Below are positions 23,453-36,584 of a stretch of DNA of 64,000 nt, in pieces. Numbering within the stretch: position 1 is the stretch's first letter; every line of letters starts with the position of its first letter. The DNA lies in the NCBI RefSeq assembly GCF_003597395.2, contig NC_133770.1, positions 96,716,101 through 96,780,100 of the forward strand, given 5' to 3'. Both the position numbers and the translations under genes were made by a program. Below the pieces are notes generated by a model. The model saw nothing but the letters and a program-made list of their open reading frames with translations. It did no database searches and was not told the origin of the DNA. Source of the DNA: Chelonoidis abingdonii (taxonomy: Eukaryota; Chordata; Testudines; Testudinidae).

Positions 23453-23632
23453 GGGGGGAGGGATAGCTCAGTGGCTCCAGCATTGGCCTGCTAAACCTAG
23501 AGTTGTGAGTTCAATCCTTGAGGGGGCCATTTACAGATCTGGGGCAAAAATAATCTCACAGGGCACTACTTGGTCCTGTTGTGAAGGCAGGGGACTAGAT
23601 TCAATGACCTTTCAAGTTCCATGAGATAGATA
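23453..23632 (+). mobile_element. tRNA-derived SINE (turtle Cry I type)
   Basis: A tRNA-like head has an A box TAGCTCAGTGG (23464-23474) and a B box GAGTTCAATCC (23507-23517). It is followed by a tail GACTAGATTCAATGACCTTTCAAGTTCC that resembles the CR1 3' end. This architecture is known for the cryptodiran turtle SINE and is the best taxonomic clue in the window. Confidence 0.8.
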
Positions 23633-24204
23633 TATCACCATATTATTATGCTGGTAGCTAGTCATTGCAGAATTGCCAAGGGGAGAGAGTATGGTTTGAT
23701 TTCTGGTGTATGTTTTAATATGCATTTCTGTTTCCCAGGGTGGCTTGCTATAATGTGTGATACTGTGCACTGAGTAATCTACTCTATATTTACCTGCAGG
23801 TCTCAATACCCAATTACTGTACATGCAACACTGGTTTTGCTTCTATCATTTCACTTAATTAATGTGTATCTCCAGAGATGACCCCTGCCTCCATGATGAT
23901 AAATATTGCACCCAGTTCCTACTTGAAGACAGAACAAAGTAACAGCTCAGGTTAGCTAAATACAAATTCAAGCTTCTGGTACCCCCTCATGGTGATAAAC
24001 GAGTAAAACTCTTGGGAATCAGATTTAATAGCCTAATATTGAAATATGAAGAGAGGTGGTTTCTCTAGCTGACAATTTTCTGTGATGTTACAGTGTATCA
24101 ATCACTCTTCAGTGATTTTTTTTTTAAAAGATATAGATTAGGTGATTTTTAGTGCACAGTTCATGCCAGAAAAGCACGTGAAGAATGAAGTTTGTAATTC
24201 CAGT
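23633..24204. other. Intergenic sequence
   Basis: No gene, RNA or clear repeat is recognised here. Confidence 0.4.
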
Positions 24205-24680
24205 GTTGTGAAAGTGCTGTACCAAGATAGGAGATCCTATTGTGAAATATGCACAGACCACTATAGATCAAATGCTGATTGCATTTACAAAGGTGCAAGA
24301 CCACTGCTGGCACTGGCATTGCCTGTATGTAACTGGTGTCAGAATCTGACATAATTCTAATGAGCTGGTGATTCTACTATACATCCAACAGTGAGATTCC
24401 TGTAGCTGACACTACTCTCTAGGCCAGATTCTGCCCTTCGTTTCAGCACATGTTCAAGAAAATGAAGTAATGTTGAACAGAATGTGGCCCACTCTTCCAC
24501 GGCCCCCCAGGGGTCTTTCAACTGCTGGGGATTGCAGGGCCCAGGGTGCTCCTGCCATGCCTACTTTCTCCCAGGAACTTCCTCATCAGCCAAACTGGGG
24601 AGGCGGTGGTGGTGGCAGCGCAGACCTGCCATGCTGGTGCTTTGCCACCCAGGGGTAGGTCTTACACAAGGGGAATCCTC
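24205..24680. repeat. Duplicated block, copy at 37830-38300
   Basis: The sequence from AAAGTGCTGTACCAAGATAGGAG onward matches 37828-38300 closely, including AACTGGTGTCAGAATCTG and the block ending in CACAAGGGGAATC. No coding function is apparent. It suggests that the duplication joining unit II to its right flank also involved this place. Confidence 0.75.
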
Positions 24681-26091
24681 AGAGCCAGCTATGGCACCAG
24701 AATGGTGCAAAGTGATGGAGTGGGTCCTCTTGTGTGTGGAATTGCTGATCATCAACTTTTGTAGTCAATGCTCCTGTGAGTTGTGAAGCCAAGACAAGGC
24801 TGTTGCCTTATTCAGGGATCACAGCTCTGCTTTGAAGGAACAGCAGGTCTTCACCATTACTACTATTTTTTTTTTCAGGCAAACTCAACGTATTTCTGGC
24901 TGGGGGAGCAGAGCTGGTGCCACAGCTCTAACTACCTCATCAGCCCTCAAAGCCTCACTCCTCTGTGACAGAATTATTCATTTCCACCTGGGCAATATGG
25001 CTCTCTCCAACCTCTGAAGGTTCCACTGTCCATGGTCTCCAAACCCTCGGTAGTTCTCTGCATCACTAGTTCTTGGTGTTTGTGGATGGACTGAAACTGT
25101 GTGTACTTCTACCTGTTAACCCTTTCATTGGTGCTGTTAGAACTGCCTGGGAACTTTGTTTCACTGGAATTTCTCATGCTGAGAATCCAAACATACAGTA
25201 TTTCCTTCTGGAATGACTTCAGCTTTGTAGAATTTGCATTCATTGGAACTGCATCTCCTTTAATCACAGAAAACCTTCTACACAGAGTGTTTGTGTGTGT
25301 TGCTCACTTATTCTTCCCTGTCAGTGATTTAAACTGAGGAGAGACTGGCTTATTTTAAATGCTGCTGACCAGTAGGTGCACACAACAAGAATCTATGGTA
25401 TGTTTGCACAGAGTCTGGATATGGGTAATGATTCAAGATCTGTACGTTTGGGTCGACAGAGTCCAAATACCCAGAAGAGCTTTACTGTGTTCATTTGAAC
25501 CTGGGTTGAGAATTTGTTACGTCCTACAATTCTTGTCCATTTGAAATTAAGCAGCAGGAAGTTTGATTTTTACAAGTTAGTTTTCCATGTAACTAAAGCA
25601 AAACTTTATATGTTGCAAGAACACAGACTAAGGGGTGTTCGTTTTGTATAATACACTGCTGCTTACTTATTTGCATCAAGTCCATTCCAATCACTTTGAC
25701 TTCCATAAGCAGCTAAACTGGTTGTCCATGTGACCAGTAGAGTGCATAGTGGAGTTTACACAGTGAATGGTGCTGGTTATAATTTTGTTAATGCCTGACT
25801 GACAAACATAACTTGAGTTGTATTCAGTTCTCATAATCACATGGGTCTGTTGGGGTTTTTTTCTGTTCCATGCAACAGTGTGGCTTCATTAGGCAACAGC
25901 TTATTGTCATCCTTGATTGATTGGATTATCCAGCAACACTTGCCTAGAGCAATCAAAATTGATACTGGTGTTTTTTAAATACAAATGATTTGCTTCTTGA
26001 GCTTTTGATGAACTTAACCAGTGAAAAGCAAACCCTTCTTGAAGTGCATGGTGTAAATAACTGGGTGTGCACTATGGCAATGTGAGCACCA
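24681..26091. other. Intergenic sequence
   Basis: No gene or repeat that I can name. Short open frames on both strands lack any motif. Confidence 0.4.
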
Positions 26092-27010
26092 TAGAATATC
26101 AGGGTTGGAAGGGACCTCAGGAGGTCATCTAGTTCAACTCCCTGCTCAATGCAGGACCAATTCCCCAACTAAATCATCCTAGCCAGGGCTTTGTCAAGCC
26201 TGATCTTAAAAACTTATGTGAAAGTAGAATGAATTATATTGTTAACATAGAATGGATTAAAGAAATGCTGTATGTTCCTTTAAGCAGGAATAAGGAATCT
26301 TGAAATATAGTTGTCAGGAAAAGAAACATTAAGGTATGAAACAATGGGTCCACTTAAGCTTATGGTGGGACATTAACAGGAGATCGGTAATAGTAAGGAA
26401 ATAAGATATGTGCCTAGCCTCAGGTAAACTTATCAGTTCAGCTTTTTTTTTTTTTTGTTATCTTGTTAAATTCACGCCCTTTTATCTCTATAAATAAGAT
26501 AGTTTGAGTCTTGCATGGTACTCACACTATCTGGGTGTATTAGCAGAGCGCTTTGCTAATAAACAGAGTGGTCTGACAAATTGTGAGTCCTGAGTCTGAC
26601 TTTGACACCTGTGAGGAAGGAGATTCTACCACCTCCCTAGGTAAACCATTCCAGTGCTTCACAACCCTCCTAGAGAAAAAGTTTTTCCCAGTATCCAACC
26701 TAAACCTCCCCCACTGCAACTTGAGACCATTACTCCTCATTCTGTCATCTGGTACCACTGAGAACAGTCTAGATCCATCCTCTTTGGAACCCCCTTTCAG
26801 GTAGCTGAAAGCAGCTATCAAATCCTCCCCACCCACATTCTTCTCTTCTGCAGACTAAATAATCCCAGTTCCCTCAGCCTCTCCTTATAAATCATATGAT
26901 TAGGGGACTGGAGCACTTTTGTTGCCCTCCGCTGGACTCTCTCCAATTTTTCCACATCCTTGTAGTCAGTATGGGGCCCAAAACTGGCCCCACACCACAA
27001 AAACAAGGAA
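26092..27010 (-). mobile_element. CR1 LINE 3' end, interrupted by a solo LTR
   Basis: The minus strand encodes the C-terminal part of CR1 ORF2: ERVQRRATKVLQ and [14 protein letters not shown] near 26860-26950, then [20 protein letters not shown] and the [12 protein letters not shown] block near 26620-26830. The 3' end reads GGTCCCTTCCAACCCTGATATTCTATG (near 26092-26120 inverted). A 391-bp LTR splits it at 26217-26607. Confidence 0.85.
26217..26607. mobile_element. Solo LTR inside the CR1
   Basis: The insert begins TGTGAAAG and ends TTTGACA, has a TATAAATAAG box near 26490 and an AATAAA signal near 26558. It interrupts CR1 sequence that is continuous on either side. The flanking 4-mers CTTA and CCTG differ, so the target duplication is decayed or the edges are off by a few bases. 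Confidence 0.65.
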
Positions 27011-29064
27011 TCATCTTTTTACTCAAACACTGGGGAAGCAGTGGAGCTATGGCAGGAGAAGTGGAACTGCTCCTCTGACTCCTCGATCTCTGGTGTGTGG
27101 ATGGGTGTTTTTTGGGGTGTGGTGTGTGTGTAAGTGAGAGAGGTTGGGAGTGGTTAATGTGGGAAAGGGAAGTTGAGTTTTGCAATTAGTTCTAAACACA
27201 GTAAGACCTCTGGTCATCTTTCACCCATGCCGTAGTGAGTCCTGTAGTCTAGGTCCAGCTCCTGTGAAATGTGTTTATCTCATACAAGCCTCCTCTTGTT
27301 CTGGTGGAATGTAGCTATCCTGACAGGTCACTTTTTTGCAGAAAGAGAGGCAAGTTCTGAAGTAGGCAGAGCAAATCCCATTCAGCACTTTGAATATCAG
27401 GCCAGAGACTTTAAACAACTCTTGGTGACATCCTGCTGTGACCCAGGAACCTCTTGGTGCCACCTGGCAGAGGGCACAGGGGGTTATAGGAATCTCCTGA
27501 GTGTGATCTCTACATAATAGTGCACCAAAAGGTGGCATGTGGGAGCTCTACTAGCTGCCAGTAATGCACTGGTCAGCTCAGTCACTGTGAAATGCACGTA
27601 CGGGTAATGTTTAAGAAGTCATATATCTATACTGGAAATTAAAGCCTTGAAGTTTAAAAGCAGGTCACCAGGAGGTGACAAGTCTTGGCCAGATTCTGTT
27701 GGGGCAGGGGAGAGGGGATGCTTCTCTCTCTTTGTCTGTCTGGTCAGGTGTGTATTGTATCTCTCGCAATGCAAGCCTAGCTGCATGCAAAGCCAGATGC
27801 TAATTTAAAGATTGCAAGGTCAACGAGAGAGAGGCTACTGGGAAGAACAATCAACAGGGAGTTTCTGTCCCTTCCCTTGACGAGCCAAGGCCATGAGCAC
27901 TGGTTGGCGGGGGGTTGGGGGGGCAGATGATGTCCCTTGGTGCTGCCCCTGACTGGTGGCAGGCACAGCATATTTTGCTCGGCTCTGGGACTGCCACAGC
28001 CCCACCTCAGCCTGCAGGGCGCAGTTCTCCTGCAGCAGGCAGGAGAGTGCTCGATCCAGCTGTGCAGGGGTGGAGTGAAGTGTGGGGGGGAGGCAGAGAA
28101 AGAAGACTGAGCCTGTTACCCCAGTCAGAGCAGGGGTTCAGCCCCAGACAACCCCCAGCCTGGCCCGGGGGCAGAGGGATGAGGTGAGCGACGTAGAGAC
28201 CGGTTTGGTCCAATAGGGAAGGCACTGACAGGTGGCTCATGGTGAGATGGAGTGGGTGGGATAGGCTGGGTTGTGGCATGTGAGAGTTAAGGATGTTAGG
28301 GAAGGGGTGGTGCAGCCACCTTGTGGATGGGGAGTTGGGATTGTGTGGTGGGGGGCAGGTTTAGGCAGAATGGAGCAGGGGAATTCTGGGTTTAGCAGGG
28401 GAACCTCAGTCGGCAAAACAGCTGAGCAAGCCCGGCTGCTGGGGACAGGCTGAGATCGCTCCCACTGACAGCTTCATGTTCCACCCTGGGCGGGGATGGA
28501 TGGCTGGGGAGGTTACTGTGCGCAGCTAGCAATGGGGTAGTATGGCTTCTGGCATGGACAGCAGAGATGGGAGGGGGGGAAAAAAGGACACGTCAGTGCC
28601 CTGGTGGGGGGTCCTCTGACTTCAACCACTGCAAAAGAGCACATCCACACCACACTGCCGGCCACTGAGATGGAGGGGACAGCTCAGTGCACAGGGGAAG
28701 GTCCTAGATACTCCCCACTGCAAAATAGCAACTTGCCACCATCACCCCCATTGTCTGTCTGCAAGCCAGATGCTGAGGAAAGGAAGAGGAAACCTTCCAG
28801 TTGTGCCTCTGCTACTTCCTGACTCCAGCACCCTCCTCCCCCCAAAATCCCTCTGTTCCAGACCCTGCCCCCCACACATACTCTCCACACAGATTTTAGC
28901 AGGCAAGACAAATGGGCAGGGCTGTGAGACCTGAAGCTGCATTGAAGGACCAGGGTTGGAAGGGGAGTGGAAAGATGCTGTTTGGGGTGGGGGGCCAACA
29001 CCTTTACATGCCCCCCAATCTCCACTCCTATCAGTAGACCACCTTGGACTGTATTGTGGCCCAC
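27011..29064. other. Unique intergenic sequence
   Basis: About 2 kb with a G-rich centre (27900-28600). The longest frame, on the minus strand at 28684-29292, shows no domain and has the composition of non-coding DNA. No RNA gene is recognised. Confidence 0.4.
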
Positions 29065-31789
29065 CCTCAGGAACCTCTGATCTAAAGGGTCACTGTATTC
29101 CCCGAGCCTCTGGGCTGCAAAGCCAATGTGAACTTTTTGTACGGTGTTAGGAGGGGAGTTCTGGAGACTGAATATAGAACTGACCAGCGTTTCTAGCGGA
29201 GGGGACTGTGCAGGTAGATTTAGAACTGGTAAGGGAACCTGTCCCCCATGGGTAGGGTGACTAATGTACAATGAATTACTTTCATCTCTCACTATTATCC
29301 TAACTTTCTCAAACGCACCCTCAAATCCTTACACGCTCTTATACAACCCTAAAGCCACAATAGCTTTCCTCCAAGAAACTCATTTATCTGCTAATAGTGC
29401 TCACCACCACCCTGAGTATGGATCGCTCCCTTCTTGCATGACAGGCTTTTTGAACTGGGATAGTCTGAGTTCTAGACTGGTGCAGAAAGCATGAGGACAG
29501 CACCACAGGTTGTCCGGTGGCAGAAGAGCAGGAACAGAGTCCAGACCTGGATTAGATCTTGGAACAGACTCTGTGGCCGGCTGGGCTGAGGAATATCCTA
29601 AGTCCATGTTGTGATTTCAGGATCTGTTTGGGCCCAGGGAATGTGCTGGAGAGGAAGCACTAATGGAGCCAGAGCTGCAACTGGGAAGTGGCCACTGCTG
29701 CAACCTTTGTTGTTACTATTGGGGAAAATTGCAGCATAAGTGGGAGAGATTTCTGGGTTACAACCAATAAAACTATTGTTGTGGGGGATATTTATGTGCT
29801 ATAGGGTGGCCTTAGCTTCAGTTGCGTGTGGAAGCCATACCAGTCCCCTGCTCCCCCTTCCTCCAACCTCCCCACCATGTGTGATCCAAAGAGGGATGGA
29901 ATTTAAATGTGCAACTATCGATTTATTCTAGCAACTGTTGCACTGATGGTGGGAGGGAATAGGATCTCGGACTACAGGTTTAGGAAGCTTAAGTACATGT
30001 TCTTCTCTTCCGATTGCTGTCACACTGTAGTACAGTTATTCCAATCCTTGTAATACAGCACTGTGGCAGGAAGACTGCATTATAAATCCCAGTGGCTGTA
30101 CCACATGAAAGTCCTTTAGCGACAATGGCAAACTTGCATTGTCCATGCATGGCACAAAGTCTGGGGAGTGGGAACATGGAGGCAGTTTCATCGTCATCAA
30201 GTTTCTGCATCCTAGTTCAGAATCCTGATAATGTTTGTTAGAATTTTTCCCCACTTCTGGCTACTGATGCTTAAGAATTTTTCATAGGGGAGAAGATGAA
30301 GACAGTGAATGATATTACTGGCAGGGAAATCTTCCAGCTCTGAATCTTAGCTCTCTCCACTCATCTGATGTGCTGTTCAAGCAGCCATGGACAAAATGAC
30401 TTCTCGTTGATAAACAGATCTTCCGCCATAGGCCTGGAAAATTTGCTTTCTCTTCTAATCAGTGGACTCCAGCAAACTAACATCATCCAAAGGTTGTCCC
30501 TGGCAATAATCGTGTTGAAACCAACATTGGTAAGAGGCCCAACAAATGGTAGCAAACACGTAAAACTACATTCCAGGATAGATTTGATAGGAATGACTTT
30601 CCAAAGATTATTAATCAGAAATGAAGGAGGAACTTCTTGTACTATAAATTTCTGCAGGACACAGTCAGACACATGCTGCATTGTACCTATAAAAGTTTGC
30701 TTTTACTACACACTTTTAAATCTGTACCTGCCATACTTAAAAACCTCAGTTTTATGTGTTGGTCTTATGTCTAGCTGAGAGAAAACAGGAAGGAGTATCT
30801 ACTCCTTAATCTTGCCTCTAAGCGGAAGCCAGGAAACAGCTATAATTTTTGTAGCAAGTGTGAAAAGTCAGGATAGGTAGGGGGTAATAGTTGCCTATAT
30901 AAGACAAAGCCCCGAATATTAATCATGGGTTCTGAAGAATCTGACTCTATTTATCCTCATTGCTCTAGTGACTCAGCTTAAGACTATAAGAACCACTGGG
31001 GCAGGGACTGGATCTCTTTTCTGTGAAGTTTCCCTGAACATTCATGCTAAGATTGAAATTATATAGCATAATATCAGTTCAAGTAGAGTGTAACCTGCTG
31101 TCACACCATGTGTTTTCTGCTGAACTGGCATCCGAGACTAAATAAAGGTTGATTCTTCAGAACAGAGCTCTGTGTTTTTTCATCAAGTGAACAATAAGTT
31201 CTTTGTGCCTCAGGGGCTATTTAAATGGCAAAAAAGCAGCCTAAATAAACTTACTCCTGTTTCCTTCAGAGTAATATCAAAATGTGACGTGGCCAGGCTG
31301 GTTTGCAGTGCCGTTTGGTGACTTGTGGTCTGATCCAAATCCCATTGAAGTCAATGGAAAGACACTTGTGTATCTCAGTGGGCATTGGGTCAAGCCCTGA
31401 CTGGAATCTCTAGACACAAAAATGAGGCTCTATACCGGAGGAGGATACTATGAAGGATGAGTCCCAGTTACAGGGAAATATTTTACTGTACCTGTGCACT
31501 CAGTCCAATGCTCCAAATTTACTTTCACTTGCTTCCTGTTTCAGCAGATGAATGAATGGGATTGGATTGGGAGACTGTAGTTTGTCAGTTATGGGTAAGA
31601 GATCCTGGCCCCATTTCCTTTCACTCCAGGTGATATGCTCCTCTAGACTCATAACAAACCTCCACCTTGTAAGCCCAGTTTTTAAACTAAGGGTTGCTGG
31701 AAAACTGACAGATGTAGAGGAGCATGTGGTTCAGACAGACACAGCCGTTATGGGCGGATCTGTTAACTGAGATTCTTTGTATCTTAATA

Positions 31790-33351
31790 AGGAAGAGAAG
31801 ACTGAAGATGATAAATACAGGGAAGATCTGATAAGAAACAGCCAAATGGAAGAGTAATTCAATTACATCGCATAATGGAAGAGAGTTAAGAAGTGACAAT
31901 TTTTTAAAGTACTTGTATATAAATGCTAGTAGTCTAACTACTAAGATGGGTGAACTAGAGTGCTTCATATTAAATGAGGATATTGATATAATGGGCATCA
32001 TAGACACCTGGTGGAATGAGGATAATCAATAAAACAAATAGGGTACAAAATATATCGGAAGGATAGAATAAGTCATGCTGTTGAGGGAGGCACTATATGT
32101 GAAAAAGTGTAGAGTCAAATGAAGTAAAAATCTTAAATGAACTAAACAGTACCATAGAATCTCTATGGATAGTAATTCCATGCTTAAATAATAAGGATAT
32201 AGCAATAGGGATATTCTACTGACCAGGATGGTGATAGTGACTGTGAAATGTTTAGGGAGATTACAGAGGCTATAAAAATGAAAAAAACTCAATAATAATA
32301 ATAATTAATGAAACGGGGGATTTCAGCTATCCTGCTATTGATTGGGTACATGTCACCTCAGGATAGGATGCAGAGAGAAAGTTTCTTGATACCTTAAATG
32401 ACTGCTTTTGGAGCAGCTAGTCCTGGAACCCACAAGAGGAGAGGCAATTTTTGTTTTATTCCTAAGCAGAGCAGAGGATCTTATCCAAAAGGTGAATATA
32501 TCTGGACGGCTTGGTAATAGTGACCATAACAATGAAATTTAACATCCCTGTGCAGGAGGAAACACCAAAGCAGCCCGCCAAGGTAGCATTTAATATCAGG
32601 GAGGGGTACTACAGGAAAATGAGGAAGTTTAGTTAATTCTGTACCTTTTTAAATTTCTGTTTATCAGACACATAAATGAACATGATTTGTTGAAGGAAGA
32701 GTCAACACAGATTTTGTAAAGGGAAATCATGCCTCACTAAGCATGGACAAAGGTGATCCAGTGGATATCATGTATTTAGATTTTCAGACAGCCTTTGAGA
32801 AGGTCCCTCACCAAAGATTCTTAAGCAAGGTAAGCTGTCATGGGATAAGAGGGAAGGTCCTCTCATGGATCGGCAATTGGTTAAAAGATAGGAAACCAAG
32901 GGTAGGAATAATTGGTCAGCTTTCAGAATAGAGGGAGGTAAATAGTGGTGTCTCTCAGGGTTCTGTACCGGGATCAGCCCTATTCAATATATTCATAAAT
33001 GATCTGGAAAAAGAGGTAAACAGTGACATGGCAAAATTTGCAGGCGATGCAAAAGTATTCAAGATAGTAAAATCCAAAGCAGACTACAAAGATTTACTAA
33101 GGGATCTCGCAAAACTGAATGAATGAGCAACAAAATGAGATGAAATTCAGTGTTGATAAATGCAAAGTAATGAATCTTGGAAAACACAATCCCAACTATA
33201 CATATAAAATGATGGGCTCTAAATTAGCTGTTACCACTCAAGAAAGAGACCTTGGAGTCATTGTGGATAGTTCTCAATGTGCAGCAGCAGTCAAAAAAGC
33301 TAAGAAATGTTGGGAATCATTAAGAAAGGGATAGATAAGATAGAAAATATC
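31790..33351 (+). mobile_element. CR1 LINE with endonuclease and RT parts, running into the gap
   Basis: Near 31910-32030 the plus strand encodes an ORF2 endonuclease start (NARSL-like: NASSLTTKMGELE, then GIIDTWWNED). From 32743 it encodes the RT block MYLDFQTAFEKVPHQRFL followed by SWIGNWLKDRKPRVGI. The part between is partly deleted, and stops are common. The 3' end is hidden in the assembly gap. Confidence 0.85.
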
Positions 33352-34212
33352 NNNNNNNNNNNNNNNNNNNNNNNNNNNNNNNNNNNNNNNNNNNNNNNNN
33401 NNNNNNNNNNNNNNNNNNNNNNNNNNNNNNNNNNNNNNNNNNNNNNNNNNNNNNNNNNNNNNNNNNNNNNNNNNNNNNNNNNNNNNNNNNNNNNNNNNNN
33501 NNNNNNNNNNNNNNNNNNNNNNNNNNNNNNNNNNNNNNNNNNNNNNNNNNNNNNNNNNNNNNNNNNNNNNNNNNNNNNNNNNNNNNNNNNNNNNNNNNNN
33601 NNNNNNNNNNNNNNNNNNNNNNNNNNNNNNNNNNNNNNNNNNNNNNNNNNNNNNNNNNNNNNNNNNNNNNNNNNNNNNNNNNNNNNNNNNNNNNNNNNNN
33701 NNNNNNNNNNNNNNNNNNNNNNNNNNNNNNNNNNNNNNNNNNNNNNNNNNNNNNNNNNNNNNNNNNNNNNNNNNNNNNNNNNNNNNNNNNNNNNNNNNNN
33801 NNNNNNNNNNNNNNNNNNNNNNNNNNNNNNNNNNNNNNNNNNNNNNNNNNNNNNNNNNNNNNNNNNNNNNNNNNNNNNNNNNNNNNNNNNNNNNNNNNNN
33901 NNNNNNNNNNNNNNNNNNNNNNNNNNNNNNNNNNNNNNNNNNNNNNNNNNNNNNNNNNNNNNNNNNNNNNNNNNNNNNNNNNNNNNNNNNNNNNNNNNNN
34001 NNNNNNNNNNNNNNNNNNNNNNNNNNNNNNNNNNNNNNNNNNNNNNNNNNNNNNNNNNNNNNNNNNNNNNNNNNNNNNNNNNNNNNNNNNNNNNNNNNNN
34101 NNNNNNNNNNNNNNNNNNNNNNNNNNNNNNNNNNNNNNNNNNNNNNNNNNNNNNNNNNNNNNNNNNNNNNNNNNNNNNNNNNNNNNNNNNNNNNNNNNNN
34201 NNNNNNNNNNNN
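33352..34212. other. Assembly gap (861 N)
   Basis: All bases are N. The gap lies between a CR1 and a PLE palindrome, both hard to assemble. By alignment to unit III the missing DNA could also have held a V2 counterpart or its remnant. Confidence 1.
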
Positions 34213-34352
34213 AGCCGTGTTAGTCTGGATCTGTAAAAGCAGCAGAGAATCCTGTGGCACCTTATAGACTAACAGACGTTTTGGAGCGTGAGCTTTCGTG
34301 GGTGAATACGCTCACGCTCCAAAACATCTGTTAGTCTATAAGGTGCCACAGG
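34213..34352. mobile_element. PLE terminal repeat forming a palindrome
   Basis: An inverted PLE tail (CCTGTGGCACCTTATAG..., 34251-34293) faces a direct one (34310-34352). The 43-bp arms differ at one base, and the loop is 16 bp (34294-34309). No PLE coding sequence lies between them. The left continuation reaches the gap with the PLE end AGCCGTGTTAGTCTGGATC. Confidence 0.85.
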
Positions 34353-35027
34353 TTTCTTAAAGAGTGACCTTCCAAGCTTGAGGGGAAAGAGAAAGTCAAA
34401 ACAAATAACCTTTTTCCCCCCATGTCCTTGTTTACGCACAAATACACTGGTTTTTGTTTTCTCCTCACTCATCCCCAAAGCTCAGTCATTGTGTGTTAGC
34501 AGATTTCTTGTATGCCCTGTGGACTAGAAATCTTACAGAGGAGAAGGTAATGATGTTGGATATGAAACCAGCTGGGGGCTATACACATATATGTGTATGT
34601 GATGGTGTGAAAGAGAGCATGATTTCATTTGTTGGAGAATTGGATAGGCAGTTGGTGGACCAGAGTGGGCATTTGGAAAAAGAGTGAGGAGAAGGAAACA
34701 CTGATGGTGCAATTAAAACTGTTGTCTTGAAGTCATTCACTCATTGCTTTCCTTGGGAAGCTGCTGAGCCACTACAGAGAGAGGAGTGCCCTCAGATCCC
34801 ACCAATGCCAGTGGAAGTGGATGGTGTTCACAATGTTTCCAGAGATAATGAGCATCTGGCAGAATTGAGCTGTAGTGCATCTTTCAGTCTTAAATTCTTC
34901 AGTGGTTTTTTCCCTACTTAATTGTGATAGCTTGGCCATTTTACATCTCACTGCTCATAGCAAAGCTAACATACCTGTGTGCTAATGTCCTCTATTGAAA
35001 TAGGATGGCTGCTCATGTATGCTTAGC

Positions 35028-35281
35028 CCTGGTCTACAGTACAAACTTATGTCAGTATCACTACATCATTCAGGTGTAGAAAATCCACAACCCAGATAAG
35101 TTTTATACTGACCTAATTCCCAGTATAGACACCATTATGTTGATGGGAGGGCTTCTCCCATTGAGATAGCTACGATCTCTTGGGGAGACGGAGTATCTAT
35201 GCTGACAGAAGCAGCTTTCTTGTTAGCATAGATAGTGTCTTCAGTAAGCGCTACAGCAGCGCTGTAACTGTAAACAAGTCC
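35028..35281. mobile_element. Harbinger-like MITE
   Basis: The insert begins GCCCTGGTCTACAGT and ends ACTGTAAACAAGTCC, imperfect inverted repeats. It is flanked by TTA on both sides, the duplication typical of PIF/Harbinger. Unit I keeps the empty site (CAGTTAGTTTCATCCC, near 12133). It entered unit II after duplication. Confidence 0.7.
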
Positions 35282-36545
35282 TTAGTTTCACCCCAACTCT
35301 TAATTTACAAGCAACTTAATTAATTTTTCATTATTAGTTTTTGTTGACTTGCACTGGGGACTAATCCAATGCAGAGAACTTATCTACTTGAACTGAAGAA
35401 GAACTCTGTTTAGCTATTGTTTAGTGATCAGAAGGCCACCAAAAGGGTGATGTTCTAAATATTTCGAGCCTTTTTTATAAACAAACAATTCATTTCTCTG
35501 TTAAACACAGAATAAAGCAGCATAATTCCACACAAACGAATTCATTTATCTGTATAGAGCCTATGTCACATAGTTGTGCAAATCTGGAACCGTTCACTAG
35601 AGGGAAGTGTGCGTTAACACGTGCACACACACAGCCTCCAGTTCATTAAAGCATGTGACCATTGCTTTTAACGTTCTACGCTATAGCACTATTAGTTTAA
35701 TTTATACCGTTATACCCTGATCCAGTCTCTCATGCTTTTACCATCTCCCCTCCTTCAGATTTCTGTCAAAATGCATTCGTCCCATGGGCCTTCAAAACCT
35801 AATTCGTCTTGGTGCTCTGTGTATGTGTGTGCGTGAGTTCCTGATCATATGGCAGAGAGTGGAAAAGAAGTAACTAAATTTAAAAAATAAATGTGTAAGT
35901 CTGAAGATGTGTCCAGATGCATGTCACCTCACTGCAGTCCTTGTTTTCCTTCGTTCGTTATCCATCCAAGTATTAATCCACTAGTAACTCCTCTCAGTTT
36001 AGGGTATCAGCTCTGTGGGGCCAGGACTTTTATCATCCATTTGCTCGTAAGGTGGATTCACATGTATGGCTAGATAGAAATATCTGCTCCAGGAGAGTGT
36101 AACTTTTATATTACGTCTCATCTAACAAACTGGTATTGCAGACTAAATATGAAATGGTTCTTTAGAACTGAGCTTTGTGGTCCTATGAGCAGGCATCTCT
36201 TGGACTAAAAAGCTGTTCACAGGTCAAAAGTTAATTAAAGAGCTCAAATCTTTTTCCTATTTGTGCTCTGCTAATGTCAAAATGTGTTATAACATTGCTA
36301 GTCTAGTTTCATGTGCTTTGGAGTATGTAGCTGTCCTGTGCAACTATGAGGTCTTATTGTTTGTTTGGCAGAGACAGGTGGGATCTTATTGTTTGCAAAA
36401 CTTGAGAGCAATAGTTCTGTTGCTTTTTATCTCTTGTTGCAGAAACCAGTAAGGTGTCTCTATCTCTGGTTCCATCATGAGAAACAGGATTAGGAGGTAG
36501 CTGTGGTTTCATACATTTGAAAGACTGTTTTGAGAATACAAAGTA

Positions 36546-36584
36546 GGTTTTTGTACAGAATGTGAACGGTTTTCTAGTGCTGTG
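36546..36584 (-). other. 23-RSS of V6
   Basis: Heptamer CACAGCA (36578-36584, two differences from consensus), 23-bp spacer (36555-36577) and nonamer ACAAAAACC (36546-36554). The spacer resembles that of V1. Confidence 0.85.

Noticed and set aside
28684..29292. A 202-codon minus-strand frame as a gene
   Set aside because: Proline- and serine-rich composition typical of non-coding GC-rich DNA, no domain, no splice context, not repeated in other units.
33274..34260. Long open frames of about 310-330 codons on both strands
   Set aside because: They consist almost entirely of N from the assembly gap.
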